Shown here: in pieces, positions 44,499-53,618 of the stretch | How the letters are laid out: every line of letters begins with the position of its first letter | How positions within the stretch are numbered: position 1 is the stretch's first letter | IMG/VR virus record: IMGVR_UViG_3300025154_000069 | Span: 1 to 64,000 of that record | Origin: a virus | DNA: 64,000 nt | Strand: one strand, 5' to 3' | The notes under the pieces: generated by a model | Database searches by the model: none | The model's input: the letters and a program-made list of their open reading frames with translations, nothing else | What the model was told of the DNA's origin: nothing | Translations under genes and position numbers: made by a program

Positions 44499-45245
44499 AT
44501 GGAATCAATAAAATTGTGGGATTCTGGTGTGTTCGGAGACCATAAAGAATATAAACTTGTTTATCTCGGTATGCTCATTCCTTATGGGCTTTTGGATAGG
44601 GTCGGTTTATTTATAACTAAGACCGATCTTGTAAAGGCATCAAAGAAGTTTGTCCAAGAGGTTATTGATACTCTTATTGAAGAGGGCTATGCAGAAAATG
44701 ACGGAGATAAGGTGTACCTTGCATACTATAACGGAACCAAGCTTAACTTCTTGTATCTTGATAACAAGAATGATAATGTGGTTATTAAATCCGCTTCCGA
44801 TAAATTCTATTCCCTATTGGAACCGTCACTTGATGAGTATAAATCAATATGTAGTGATTTCCGAAAGGACACATTTTTCTTGCAGGTTCGCAGGGTTATA
44901 GATTTATGCTTAATAAGGATGAAAAAAGGACAGGCAGCAGACTTTGATGTGGTTAAAATGATTCGTGCTATTGACGGGATTACTTCCGGAGCTTTGGGTA
45001 TGGATTTTATATCGAGCACAGCGAGGGAAAAAGCTTATGTTTCGTCACTAAGGAAGATATTTAATGATGATGTTATGCTTTCACTCTCTTATCTCTACTT
45101 TATGCAAAACAGGACAAAATTTGCAACCAAAGGGGTGTACAATATGTATAGCTTTAAATGGATTGCCCCACAGGTTCAAGGTTTGGTAGTAAAAGCATTA
45201 AATGAAAATAAAGGAGCGCGCGGTGATGGAAAGAAATATTTCTAA
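44499..45245 (+). CDS. Possible replication initiator, 248 aa
   Basis: Not matched to a family with certainty. Residues 20-70 (KLVYLGMLIPYGLLDRVGLFITKTDLVKASKKFVQEVIDTLIEEGYAEND) look like a winged helix of the initiator type, and the segment before the helicase loader gene is where DnaD-like or O-like initiators lie. Helical C-terminal half with basic end. It overlaps the loader gene by 20 bases. Confidence 0.45.
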   Translation: MESIKLWDSGVFGDHKEYKLVYLGMLIPYGLLDRVGLFITKTDLVKASKKFVQEVIDTLIEEGYAENDGDKVYLAYYNGTKLNFLYLDNKNDNVVIKSASDKFYSLLEPSLDEYKSICSDFRKDTFFLQVRRVIDLCLIRMKKGQAADFDVVKMIRAIDGITSGALGMDFISSTAREKAYVSSLRKIFNDDVMLSLSYLYFMQNRTKFATKGVYNMYSFKWIAPQVQGLVVKALNENKGARGDGKKYF

Positions 45246-45819
45246 AGAATACCTAAAAGCAGGTATATTCGAGAAGTGGCACAAAACTTCTTTGGCTGAG
45301 TACGAGGGGAATGAAAATCTAACTACTTTTATACGGGATTACTTAAACAACCCTATAGAAAGAGGTATATTTATGACAGGAATAAACGGAACCGGAAAGA
45401 CCATGTTGATGAATATCATGTTTAAAAAATTCATTGACTCAGGTGAGTCCGCTTTAATAGTTCCTTATTGGGAGGTAGTAAAGGCTTATATAGACTCTTG
45501 GTCGAACAAGGAGTCTGTTTACAACTTGATGAAAAAGGTTAAATATCTCGGAATAGATGATTTTGGAAAAAGTTTCGAGGGAACGGACAACTCTAAGAGG
45601 ATGGCCAAGAGTGCTGTCGAGTTCTTATTAACCTATAGGGTGCAGAGATTGAAACCTACTTTTTTTACTTCTAATATTCAATATAAGGATTTGCGGGAAG
45701 AGTACGGTGATGATATAGCATCTAAGCTTAATGAGGCTTGTGTGTTGGTCGAGATTGAAAACAAAAACAAGAAAAAAGCAGATTACAGATACAACTTAAA
45801 CGAATATTATGGTTTTTGA
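45226..45819 (+). CDS. DnaC-like helicase loader ATPase
   Basis: 197 residues from the ATG at 45226, with AAGGAG 9 bases upstream; an in-frame ATG at 45202 is less likely. AAA+ core: Walker A GINGTGKT, Walker B YLGIDDFG, sensor-1 TFFTSN, and arginine-containing end. Size and motifs fit DnaC/IstB-type loaders that open the hexameric helicase encoded next. The YLGIDDFGK and KPTFFTSNI phrases are standard for the family. Confidence 0.85.
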   Translation: MERNISKEYLKAGIFEKWHKTSLAEYEGNENLTTFIRDYLNNPIERGIFMTGINGTGKTMLMNIMFKKFIDSGESALIVPYWEVVKAYIDSWSNKESVYNLMKKVKYLGIDDFGKSFEGTDNSKRMAKSAVEFLLTYRVQRLKPTFFTSNIQYKDLREEYGDDIASKLNEACVLVEIENKNKKKADYRYNLNEYYGF

Positions 45820-47050
45820 AAGTTTTGTATATTCCTTACTTGACTCTGGGGATTTTAAGTCTCTTGGGTTGGCCAAAGAGGAATATTTTACGGTAGACGA
45901 TTTCAAGGTTATTTCTTACTTAAATGACTACTTTATTAAGTTTAACAAGATGCCCGATGTCACAACGGTAGAGGTTAAATTTAAGACTAAGCTGCACAAA
46001 AATACTTCCCCACCTGAGTATTGGTTAAAGGAGCTAAAGGATAAAAATGTAAAGAACGTCATAGACGACACTTTAAGGCTTCTGGTGAAGAGCAAGAACC
46101 CGATAAGCACATTGACCGATGCGTTGCATAAAATACAGCTTGACGACCCAATGGCTGCTACTACGGAGTATGGAGCCAACACGAAAGAAAGGTACGATCG
46201 GTACATAAATGAGAAGAAGAAAAATCTTGGGGTAACATATTTGTCAACAGGAGACCTTAAACTCGATGAATTTACAGGTGGGTACAGGAAAGGAGACTTG
46301 TGGCTTATAGCCGGATATGAAAAGATAGGTAAGTCATTTAAGTTACTAAGGCTTGCTAACGAGGTATCAAGAACCATAGCTGTTAAATTCCCGGACAAGA
46401 AAGCTCTTTTTGTTTCTCTTGAAGTGAATGAGGATGAATTTATGGATAGATTGGACTGTATCAATGCAGGTATTTCTTATGAGAGATTCGATTCGGGTAA
46501 GTTGAAGAAAGAGGAGATGCTAAAGCTTAAATCCTATTATAAACAGGTAGAAAACAACCCGGATGCAAAAGAGCACCGATTGTTGCTTGAAAGTAGGTTG
46601 AGCAAGATGTCTGATCTGGAAAGTTTCATAAGAATCTACAAACCCGCTATAGTGTTTGTTGATAGTGTTCACCTCTGGTCTGCTTCTTTGGATTGGAAAG
46701 ACATGATGAAGATAACACAGCAGTTGAAGAATACGGCAAGGGCAACCAATACCCCTATCATAGTTACAGCACATGCCAATTTAAAAGAGGGGGATGAGAT
46801 AACAAAAATGGATGGGAATGTGTTCTCATACTTCAAGGCAGGTAGAGACCCAGATTTCTCATTCGTTATGTTTCGTGATACAAAAATGGCGGTGTTGGGA
46901 TTGACCGGAATGTTATCTGCTTTTTCGAGAAGGAAAAGAAAGTTTGTTCAAACAGTAAAGACAAATTGGGAAACCATGCATGAGGAGACTGTTGATATTT
47001 GTTACTTTGAGGACTTTTCTTCTGATGATCTTGACGACAGTATGTTTTAA
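45809..47050 (+). CDS. DnaB-like replicative helicase
   Basis: 413 residues. N-terminal helical domain (about 1-110), linker, then the RecA-type motor: Walker A GYEKIGKS (residues about 169-176), H1a-type LFVSLEVNEDEFMDRL, Walker B IVFVDSVH and the IIVTAHANLKEG H4 segment. These match DnaB, with some loops shorter than usual. It would be loaded by the DnaC-like protein and act with the primase downstream. The C-terminus is acidic (DDLDDSMF). Confidence 0.85.
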   Translation: MVFESFVYSLLDSGDFKSLGLAKEEYFTVDDFKVISYLNDYFIKFNKMPDVTTVEVKFKTKLHKNTSPPEYWLKELKDKNVKNVIDDTLRLLVKSKNPISTLTDALHKIQLDDPMAATTEYGANTKERYDRYINEKKKNLGVTYLSTGDLKLDEFTGGYRKGDLWLIAGYEKIGKSFKLLRLANEVSRTIAVKFPDKKALFVSLEVNEDEFMDRLDCINAGISYERFDSGKLKKEEMLKLKSYYKQVENNPDAKEHRLLLESRLSKMSDLESFIRIYKPAIVFVDSVHLWSASLDWKDMMKITQQLKNTARATNTPIIVTAHANLKEGDEITKMDGNVFSYFKAGRDPDFSFVMFRDTKMAVLGLTGMLSAFSRRKRKFVQTVKTNWETMHEETVDICYFEDFSSDDLDDSMF

Positions 47051-47060
47051 AACCAATTAT

Positions 47061-47312
47061 ATGAAAATAATACTCATAGTTTTCGGTGTGATATTCGCAC
47101 TAATTTTTACGGCAATAGCGGTGTTTCTAATGGCTATTTGGCGAACATCTTTAGTTAAAACCGGGTACATGCAAAGCCTATATCGTATGCTTGAGGCATT
47201 AAAGAATGAGTTTGCTAAAAATACCGAGGGGCTAAAGAAGATCGGGCAACATTTTGAAAAAACAGTAAAAGACTTCAAAGATGAAATTGAGAAGTACTCA
47301 AATAAAGACTGA
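47061..47312 (+). CDS. Small single-span membrane protein, 83 aa
   Basis: ATG at 47061 preferred to one at 46980 inside the helicase gene. Residues 2-28 form a hydrophobic helix (IILIVFGVIFALIFTAIAVF), then a charged coiled helix of 50 residues. Overlaps the primase gene by 32 bases. May anchor replication proteins to the membrane; unproven. Confidence 0.5.
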   Translation: MKIILIVFGVIFALIFTAIAVFLMAIWRTSLVKTGYMQSLYRMLEALKNEFAKNTEGLKKIGQHFEKTVKDFKDEIEKYSNKD

Positions 47313-48201
47313 GATAACGCCAGAAGAAGTATTCGCTACTCTTTCACGGCTTACCCCAACAAATACAGGGTATAAGGCTTTATGCCCTAACCCGGAGCAC
47401 AAAGATACAAAACTTGGAAACTTTCATATAAATCTTAGTAAGGGTTATATGAAGTGCTTTTCTTGTGGATGGAGTAAGTCAGTATTCGATTTTCTTATAG
47501 AGGGAGGGGTGAGTTTTGCAGAAGCATATAAATTTTTCATAGAGCCGAGAGAATTAGAGAACAGAGAGGTTTTGTTCCCTATAGCTATTGGAGCACCAAA
47601 GGAGTTTTTAGATAGGGGGTTCACAAAGGAGACATTAGAGCATTTTAAGGTTGGTTATTCGGAGCACGATGGAAGAATAGAGATTCCTGTTATATTTTAT
47701 GACAAGGTTGTTGGAGTTGTTTACAGAAAGCCGGGGAAGAAGTTGTTTTCTAATGATGGATTTTTAATGCATGATTTTATTTATAACTATGAACCTACAG
47801 AAGAGAGGTATTTTACAGAAGGGTTCACGGATGTGTTCAGAACCTACCAGAACGGAGTAGAAAATATTTCCGCAACGATGGGGGTAAGCATAACCCCTAA
47901 ACAGCTTGCTCTTATGAGGAGGCATAAGGTTATCCATCTTGGGTACGATTATGACTATGCAGGGGTTTCTGCTATGTACCATATCTATTATTCGCTCAGA
48001 GATTATGTTGATATAAATGTCCTTCCCTTTAAAGCTGATTTGGGGGATAAGAATGATCTTGGTAACTGCTCTAAGGTAAGTATAGAAAAGGCGGTAAAAA
48101 GAATATCCCCATTTGTAAATTTCGACATAGCTTTTCAACAAAGACAGCCGGAACTGTATGAAAAGATAAAAAAAGAATTAACAAAAGGTAGGCTTATTTA
48201 G
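47281..48201 (+). CDS. DnaG-like primase
   Basis: 306 residues. N-terminal zinc ribbon CPNPEHKD ... CFSCGW (about 34-64), then a short RNA-polymerase-like region and a TOPRIM domain with EGFTDVFR (E around 181) and GYDYDYAG. No helicase domain is fused; the DnaB-like helicase is separate. It makes primers for the family A polymerase. The TOPRIM is complete, the protein shorter than bacterial DnaG (about 600 aa), as in many phages. Confidence 0.85.
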   Translation: MKLRSTQIKTEITPEEVFATLSRLTPTNTGYKALCPNPEHKDTKLGNFHINLSKGYMKCFSCGWSKSVFDFLIEGGVSFAEAYKFFIEPRELENREVLFPIAIGAPKEFLDRGFTKETLEHFKVGYSEHDGRIEIPVIFYDKVVGVVYRKPGKKLFSNDGFLMHDFIYNYEPTEERYFTEGFTDVFRTYQNGVENISATMGVSITPKQLALMRRHKVIHLGYDYDYAGVSAMYHIYYSLRDYVDINVLPFKADLGDKNDLGNCSKVSIEKAVKRISPFVNFDIAFQQRQPELYEKIKKELTKGRLI

Positions 48202-48210
48202 ATTTATTTT

Positions 48211-48218
48211 TACCTTTA
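48211..48218 (+). promoter_or_regulatory. Possible -7 promoter element before folE
   Basis: TACCTTTA (7 of 8 positions) is 16 bases before the ATG of the GTP cyclohydrolase gene, in a short AT-rich gap. Confidence 0.35.
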
Positions 48219-48234
48219 CAATAAAATTAAAAGC

Positions 48235-48738
48235 ATGGAACTTAAAGATGTTGGCAGGTATTTAATAGAGGGCATATATAAAAAAGATTTTGCTACAGTT
48301 TGTGATGAAAACCCTGATCTTATAAACACACCAGAACGGTTTGCAAAAGCTATTACCGAATGGTTCACACCTACCCCGTTTGAATTTACTACCTTTGATG
48401 GCGAGGGGTATGGTTTGGTAGCTGTTTCCGATATTGACTTCCACAGTTTTTGTGAGCACCACTTAGCAGCCATAATAGGCAAGGTTTCAATAAAGTATAT
48501 CCCGAATAAAAAAATAGCCGGGCTGTCAAAGTTTCCAAGAACAGTAAGATTCTTTTCAAAAAAGCCGATGATTCAAGAGAGGTTCAACAAAGAAGTTTTC
48601 GACTTCCTATGGGATAAGCTCGAACCAAAATACCTTAGAGTTGATGTTGATGCTTTGCACACCTGCATGACTACAAGAGGTGCTAACTCGGTCAATTCAA
48701 GCACAAAAACATACATAGAGAAGGGAGAGCAACAATAA
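48235..48738 (+). CDS. folE: GTP cyclohydrolase I
   Basis: 167 residues, a short (T-fold only) form of the family. Zinc ligands are visible: C73 in CEHH (73-76) and C144 in HTC (142-144); IKYIPNKKIAGLSKFPR and QER are the substrate-binding signature. It turns GTP into 7,8-dihydroneopterin triphosphate, first step toward folate and toward the 7-deazaguanines preQ0/preQ1. In phages it usually supplies preQ0 for DNA modification by DpdA, and a DpdA-like gene is 13 kb downstream here. It is not QueF: the QueF NADPH-binding E-S-K-S motif is missing. Confidence 0.88.
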   Translation: MELKDVGRYLIEGIYKKDFATVCDENPDLINTPERFAKAITEWFTPTPFEFTTFDGEGYGLVAVSDIDFHSFCEHHLAAIIGKVSIKYIPNKKIAGLSKFPRTVRFFSKKPMIQERFNKEVFDFLWDKLEPKYLRVDVDALHTCMTTRGANSVNSSTKTYIEKGEQQ

Positions 48739-48781
48739 AATAATAGTTGCTTTTCTTGTCTATTTTCTCCCCGAAAATTCT

Positions 48782-48789
48782 TATATTTA
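48782..48789 (+). promoter_or_regulatory. Possible promoter before the ssDNA-binding gene
   Basis: TATATTTA with CTTG 23 bases upstream; 7 of 8 positions of the -7 element. It precedes the ATG at 48822. Confidence 0.4.
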
Positions 48790-48821
48790 CTAATTAATAA
48801 ATACTAACTAAATTTAGCGTT

Positions 48822-49628
48822 ATGCCAAAAATTGAAACTAAAAATCCTGAAAAAGGTATCAGAAAGCCGAAAGTGGCACAAAAGAATGAAGATTCCCAAG
48901 AAGATGTGTGGGATCAGATTGAGAAGATGAAACCATCCGGGGGTGGAAATTTCGAGGAGTTAAAAGACTCAAACGGATTCTCAAAGAAAGATGTTAATTT
49001 CTTTCTTGATGATGATAACAAGGAGGCAGATATTGTAATCCTTGCAGCCGTTCCCTACATTATCCCGATTCACTCGATGGTAAAAATTGTAGAACCGCAA
49101 AAGGGAGCATCCTTTAAGGTGTACCCGGTTAAAACATGCTTGAAAATTTCTTCAAAATCTTGCCCGTACTGTGACAAATCATCAACCTCAAAATCGGTCA
49201 AGAAAGCGTATGACGGAATATTTTTCCCAATGGTTGATCTTCGTGGAAAGAGAACAGAGGACAAGGATTATGACGGTGATGCTTTTCCAAAGTTCATGAA
49301 GGTTACAAGGGATGAAGCTATGCAAATCCGTGACATGATTGACTCCTTGAAAGAGGACAAAATGAAAATTTCTGATGTTGTTGTCAACGTAGAAAAGACC
49401 GGGAAGCAAAGAGTTTTCTCGATCAAGCAAGTAAAAACAAAGGGGAGACAATTCGAGGAGGTTAAGGTTGACACCGAAGTAAAGAAGCTCGCAAACGGTG
49501 ACATTGCCTCTGCAACAATAGAGGATGAAAAGAACGAATATTTCTCAGGTAAAACCCCGTTGTTCTCCGAACTTTGGGCTACACCGGAAGAGTATGCCGA
49601 TGCAGAAAGAGAAGCATCAGACGTTTAG
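48822..49628 (+). CDS. Probable ssDNA-binding protein, gp32-like
   Basis: 268 residues. Disordered basic start, a beta-rich core (about 65-200) with a zinc-type motif C-x(7)-CPYC near residue 105-117, and an acidic C-terminus (EEYADAEREASDV). Basic start, zinc-containing OB-like core and acidic tail fit T4 gp32-type proteins, and the gene lies with primase, RNase H and polymerase. The full family match cannot be shown by eye. RNase H start lies inside its 3' end. Confidence 0.5.
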   Translation: MPKIETKNPEKGIRKPKVAQKNEDSQEDVWDQIEKMKPSGGGNFEELKDSNGFSKKDVNFFLDDDNKEADIVILAAVPYIIPIHSMVKIVEPQKGASFKVYPVKTCLKISSKSCPYCDKSSTSKSVKKAYDGIFFPMVDLRGKRTEDKDYDGDAFPKFMKVTRDEAMQIRDMIDSLKEDKMKISDVVVNVEKTGKQRVFSIKQVKTKGRQFEEVKVDTEVKKLANGDIASATIEDEKNEYFSGKTPLFSELWATPEEYADAEREASDV

Positions 49629-50127
49629 GATTTTTACCGATGGTGCTTGTAATAATAGGAGCGTAAAACGTGGCGGTTGGGGATTTGTTGTCATATTTAA
49701 TAGCAAGAAAATATACTCAACAGGAGGGTTTGAAAAAGAGGAAACAACGAGCAATCGTATGGAACTCACTTCTGTATTACAAGCACTTCTTTATCTTATA
49801 GAGATAGAGGTAAAAAAGTCGGAGGAAATTCTAATCATATCCGACAGCATGTACGTTGTAAACAGCTTGAATAATGACTACTCCCTACTTAAATCTTGGT
49901 ATGCAAAAAACTTTAGGCACTACGTAAAAAATGACGAGGGTATCTCGGTAGTGCAGGATATTAAGAACAAGGATTTGTGGTCAGAAATATACGCCTGCTT
50001 AAAGAACATCGGAGAGGTTAAATTTAAGTGGGTAAAGGGGCACTCAGGAAATGAATATAATGAGTTGGCCGACAGGATTGCAGTACGAATGAGAAAATTT
50101 GCAGAAAATGTTATCGAGGAAGTATAA
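49600..50127 (+). CDS. Ribonuclease HI
   Basis: 175 residues from the ATG at 49600 (alternatives 49594 and 49525 overlap more). Active-site residues in order: IFTDGACNN (D14), SNRMEL (E), IISDSMYV (D) and the C-terminal VKGHSGNEYNELAD (H and last D). It removes RNA primers from Okazaki fragments. GGWGFVV and TGG strands are typical. It overlaps the ssDNA-binding gene by 29 bases and the polymerase gene by 20. Confidence 0.9.
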   Translation: MQKEKHQTFRIFTDGACNNRSVKRGGWGFVVIFNSKKIYSTGGFEKEETTSNRMELTSVLQALLYLIEIEVKKSEEILIISDSMYVVNSLNNDYSLLKSWYAKNFRHYVKNDEGISVVQDIKNKDLWSEIYACLKNIGEVKFKWVKGHSGNEYNELADRIAVRMRKFAENVIEEV

Positions 50128-52105
50128 ATACAAGGTTATAGATAGCTTAAAAGGTCTTAAAGACTTTATATCCGAATTTAAGCATCAAGAATTTGCGTGG
50201 GATACGGAGACCACATCACTTAGGTATCATCCATTGCAGATAACCGCAATGAGCATATACACCACGGAATCAGAATTTTCTTATGTGTTCCTATTTAACT
50301 TTACAGCCACTTATCAGGTAAAGGTTAAGGACACTATCACAAAGAAGATGGTTCCTTTGATTGTTCAATACGAAAAGAACACAGCTATCGACATTCTTGA
50401 AGCAGCACCGTTGCTCCGTAAATTTTTTGAGGGCAAGGAACTTGTTACAGCTAATGGTAAGTTTGACTATAAGGTTGCAAGAAAGTACGGTTTTGCTACA
50501 TTCACCATAAAGGATGATGTCAATATGATGAGCTTCTACATTGACAGTAATGCAAAAAAGGGGCTAAAGATAAATGCAAAGCAGTACCTTGGTTTGGATA
50601 TGATCTCCTATGCCGAGGTAACGAAACAAAAGAATGATAACATAAATTGGGATGAGGTGGATTGGGATAAGTTTTGCTCTTATTCCGGATTGGATGCATT
50701 CGCTACCTACCATTTAAGGAATAAGCTGTTACCGATACTTAAAAATGTGGGAAGAACGGGGAGCTCAAAGTTTGCTGATCGAGATGCATATAAAAACTAC
50801 CTTGAAATAGGGTTGCCTACTGCGTTAATAGCTGCTCAAATGGAGATAGATGGTATTCACATTGATGTTGACTACCTAAAGAAGATGAGTGTTGTTGCCA
50901 ACAAAGAGATGGAGATAAAGAGATTTAAGGTGTATGAGTCGGCAGGATATTCATTCGATCTAAATTCACCCAAACAAATCGGGGAGGTGTTCTTTGATAA
51001 GCTCGGCATTGAGCCACCGATAATAACAGATAAGGGTAATCGGTCTACCAATGAAGAGGCTTTGAAAATACTTCACTATAGAGAGTTTGATGCAGCAGGG
51101 TACTTACTCGAATACAAGAAGTTGAGCAAGTTGGTTTCCACGTATATTGATGCCATTCCCGATATTGTTGATGGCGATGGTAGACTCAGGGGGAGTTTCA
51201 ATAATACAGGGACTTCGACTGGAAGGTGGAGTTCCTCAGAGCCAAATTTACAAAATCAGCCTAACAATAAAAAGTTTAAAGTCAGAAATTCTTTTACAGC
51301 CCCAAAAGGAAAGGTGTTCATAGTTGGTGACTATTCTCAGATTGAATTTAGGTTGCTTACTCATTTCTCAAAAGACCCATATTTAACGGATGCGTACAAT
51401 AGAGGTGCTGACATGCACCAATTCACGGCTGACATTATCGGTTCTGCATCTGGCGTACACCTATCAAGAAACCAAGGTAAGACATTGAACTTTGCTATTG
51501 CCTATCTAATGCAGTATAAGAGCTTGATGGAAAACTTAAACGGGGGATTGAGAGATATGGTTATTTCCGGTGAGCTTACGAAGGAGCAATACTCTAAAAT
51601 GAGAGTTACACCGAATCAATCAAAGAGCATAATAAACTCGTTCTTTAATACGTTCACAGGATTCGATAACCTTGTTAACAATATTACAAGATATGCCGAG
51701 ATAACGGGTTTTGTTTCTACGATCGACAACTTTTGCAGACCGATACCAGAACTGCAAAGTAAAAAGTTCTACTCTTCCGGGAAAAGAAAAGCACTAAACA
51801 CTCTTATACAGGGAAGTGCTGCCGACATTATAAAACGGCTTATGATGAGAGCTTTTGTGTACATGCATGAGAACAGTGATTTGAAAATGCTTTTACAGGT
51901 ACATGATGAGCTTGTGTGGGAGTCGGATATTGATAAGGCCGAGAAGCACATGGGTAAACTTAAATACCTTGCCGAAAATGTATTTCCTGAGTGTAGGGTT
52001 CCTATTTTATTTGATATAGGAATTTATAAAACTTGGGGGGATGCTAAGGCAGGTAATAAATTGAAACTATTTAATGTTGAAGAATACATAACAGAAATAC
52101 AATGA
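50108..52105 (+). CDS. Family A DNA polymerase with 3'-5' exonuclease
   Basis: 665 residues from the ATG at 50108. Exonuclease motifs: WDTETTSL (Exo I), NGKFDYKVA (Exo II), YSGLDAFAT (Exo III). Polymerase motifs: A GDYSQIEFR, B RNQGKTLNFAIAY (R-x3-K-x3-F-x3-Y complete, Phe at the nucleotide-selecting position), C VHDE. Also TGRWSSSEPNLQNQP. No 5'-3' exonuclease domain, as in T7-type replicative polymerases. It is the phage's own replicase. Confidence 0.93.
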   Translation: MLSRKYKYKVIDSLKGLKDFISEFKHQEFAWDTETTSLRYHPLQITAMSIYTTESEFSYVFLFNFTATYQVKVKDTITKKMVPLIVQYEKNTAIDILEAAPLLRKFFEGKELVTANGKFDYKVARKYGFATFTIKDDVNMMSFYIDSNAKKGLKINAKQYLGLDMISYAEVTKQKNDNINWDEVDWDKFCSYSGLDAFATYHLRNKLLPILKNVGRTGSSKFADRDAYKNYLEIGLPTALIAAQMEIDGIHIDVDYLKKMSVVANKEMEIKRFKVYESAGYSFDLNSPKQIGEVFFDKLGIEPPIITDKGNRSTNEEALKILHYREFDAAGYLLEYKKLSKLVSTYIDAIPDIVDGDGRLRGSFNNTGTSTGRWSSSEPNLQNQPNNKKFKVRNSFTAPKGKVFIVGDYSQIEFRLLTHFSKDPYLTDAYNRGADMHQFTADIIGSASGVHLSRNQGKTLNFAIAYLMQYKSLMENLNGGLRDMVISGELTKEQYSKMRVTPNQSKSIINSFFNTFTGFDNLVNNITRYAEITGFVSTIDNFCRPIPELQSKKFYSSGKRKALNTLIQGSAADIIKRLMMRAFVYMHENSDLKMLLQVHDELVWESDIDKAEKHMGKLKYLAENVFPECRVPILFDIGIYKTWGDAKAGNKLKLFNVEEYITEIQ

Positions 52106-53259
52106 AAAAGAAGAAAGAAGTTGTTGTCGAAGATCAAGCAGAAGCTAAGAAAGAAGAGAAAAGCAAGTATGATAGTATTCACTTGGCTGCAAAATTACTG
52201 AATGATAAATACAAGAAGAAGCTGTTAAAAATAGGAAGTGATATTCCGAAGCTGCAAAGAGTTCCTTTCGGGTTCCCTTCTCTCGATTGGGTAAATGGCG
52301 GTGGTATTCCTATTGGAAGGATAATTGAAAAGCTCGGAAAGGAACACTCGTTTAAAACGGTTGAGGGGTTGCATGGATTGAGACAATTCCAAAAGTATTG
52401 CTTTAATTGTAATACCCCAAATGGGTTAGATGTTGTTTGGAAGCTCGATAAAAACGGGAATCCCGAAATAGAAAAATGCGTGTGTAAGAATTGCTCTGAG
52501 CCTAAAGCCACGATACAGGTTATTGTGGACTATGAAAAGACACTTGACAAGGAATTTGTCGAGAATTTTGGTATTGATTTAAACGGGGTGTTGTGGGTGG
52601 TTCCAGAAAAACCTTCTCAGGTTTCAAACATAATTCAAACATTCGCACAAAACGCAAATATCGGGTTGATACTTGTTGATAGTGTTGGAGCTTTTAGTTC
52701 CGATGCTGAGATAGACAAGCCTTTTGAAGAGAATAATATGAACAAGGGTGCTATTACGTTGAATGAGATTATGAGAAGGATAACGGCAGCGTTAAACTTC
52801 AATTCAAACTCTACAGACAAGCCCTCCACTACGGTTTATGTGATAAATCAATCCTACTCTTCCATAGGCTTATTTGTGCATGAAATACCACAGGGGGGAA
52901 GGGGATTGAGGCATACGAAGTCTATATCCTCAAAGAACCGGGTGGTGAATGAAGTGTATGATGATGAAAAGAACCTGCTCGGGACACATGTGGAGATACA
53001 TAACCAAAAGAACAAGGCAGGGATTCCACACAGGAAGGTTGAGGTATTTTTCAACCAAGACAAAAGTAATGATGTCGGATATTGCTATCCCGATTTAAAG
53101 GATGAATATTTTATGTTTGCCTTGAAGCTCGGTGTACTTAAACAAAAGGGCGGGTGGTATGAGTTCGGGGATAAGAAATGGCAGGGGAGGGATAAGGTTG
53201 TTGCTGATATGCCAGAAGAACTTATTGAGGAGGTAAAATCTAAGCTATACTATCAATAA
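52102..53259 (+). CDS. RecA-like recombinase with altered P-loop and zinc insertion
   Basis: 385 residues; ATGA overlap with the polymerase. The RecA core is clear: FGFPSLDWVNGGGIPIGRI, Walker B LILVDSVGAF, and NQSYSS in the position of the L2-adjacent segment. Unusual are the P-loop GKEHSFKT (79-86), where the usual second glycine is Phe84 while K85 and T86 remain, and an inserted four-cysteine zinc motif (C100, C103, C128, C131) just after it. The catalytic Glu is kept (DYEK, E145). ATP use may be weakened or altered. Basic/acidic N-terminus (KKKKEVVVEDQ). Confidence 0.8.
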   Translation: MKKKKEVVVEDQAEAKKEEKSKYDSIHLAAKLLNDKYKKKLLKIGSDIPKLQRVPFGFPSLDWVNGGGIPIGRIIEKLGKEHSFKTVEGLHGLRQFQKYCFNCNTPNGLDVVWKLDKNGNPEIEKCVCKNCSEPKATIQVIVDYEKTLDKEFVENFGIDLNGVLWVVPEKPSQVSNIIQTFAQNANIGLILVDSVGAFSSDAEIDKPFEENNMNKGAITLNEIMRRITAALNFNSNSTDKPSTTVYVINQSYSSIGLFVHEIPQGGRGLRHTKSISSKNRVVNEVYDDEKNLLGTHVEIHNQKNKAGIPHRKVEVFFNQDKSNDVGYCYPDLKDEYFMFALKLGVLKQKGGWYEFGDKKWQGRDKVVADMPEELIEEVKSKLYYQ

Positions 53260-53270
53260 TTCAAAATAAA

Positions 53271-53576
53271 ATGTATACAAAAGAAGATATTGAAAAAGCA
53301 AAACAGTATTTGAGTGATGAGGGGTACGGAACAGGCAGTAATTTTACTTTAGACACAGTGGCTAATTTAATGGCAGAGTGGTCAGCAAAAAACACCCCTA
53401 CCGCTTCGGTCGGTGATCCGTTGACTTACTCTGAACGTGAGGTAGATTTTGCTTACCTGACAGGGGTATTTAATGTTTCTGGAATTGACGGGCTGCAAAA
53501 GGAAATAGAGAGGTTAAAAGGAATAGGTAAAAATCCACATGACATTTTTTTCTATACCAAAACCTCACGGGCGTAA
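53271..53576 (+). CDS. Hypothetical protein, 101 aa
   Basis: Not recognised; charged, mostly helical. Lies between the recombinase and endolysin genes. The 42 bases after it contain a G/C-rich imperfect inverted repeat too weak to call a terminator. Confidence 0.5.
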   Translation: MYTKEDIEKAKQYLSDEGYGTGSNFTLDTVANLMAEWSAKNTPTASVGDPLTYSEREVDFAYLTGVFNVSGIDGLQKEIERLKGIGKNPHDIFFYTKTSRA

Positions 53577-53618
53577 CCCGCCTGTATTTTGTAGAGTTTT
53601 TAACCAAATAATTTTTAT

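Noticed and set aside
48235-48738. QueF instead of FolE
   Set aside because: QueF shares the T-fold, but CEHH and HTC zinc ligands and the GLSKFPR signature are those of GTP cyclohydrolase I, and the QueF NADPH motif is absent.
53560-53618. Terminator after the 53271 gene
   Set aside because: The G/C-rich inverted repeat is short and imperfect and lacks a good T-run.
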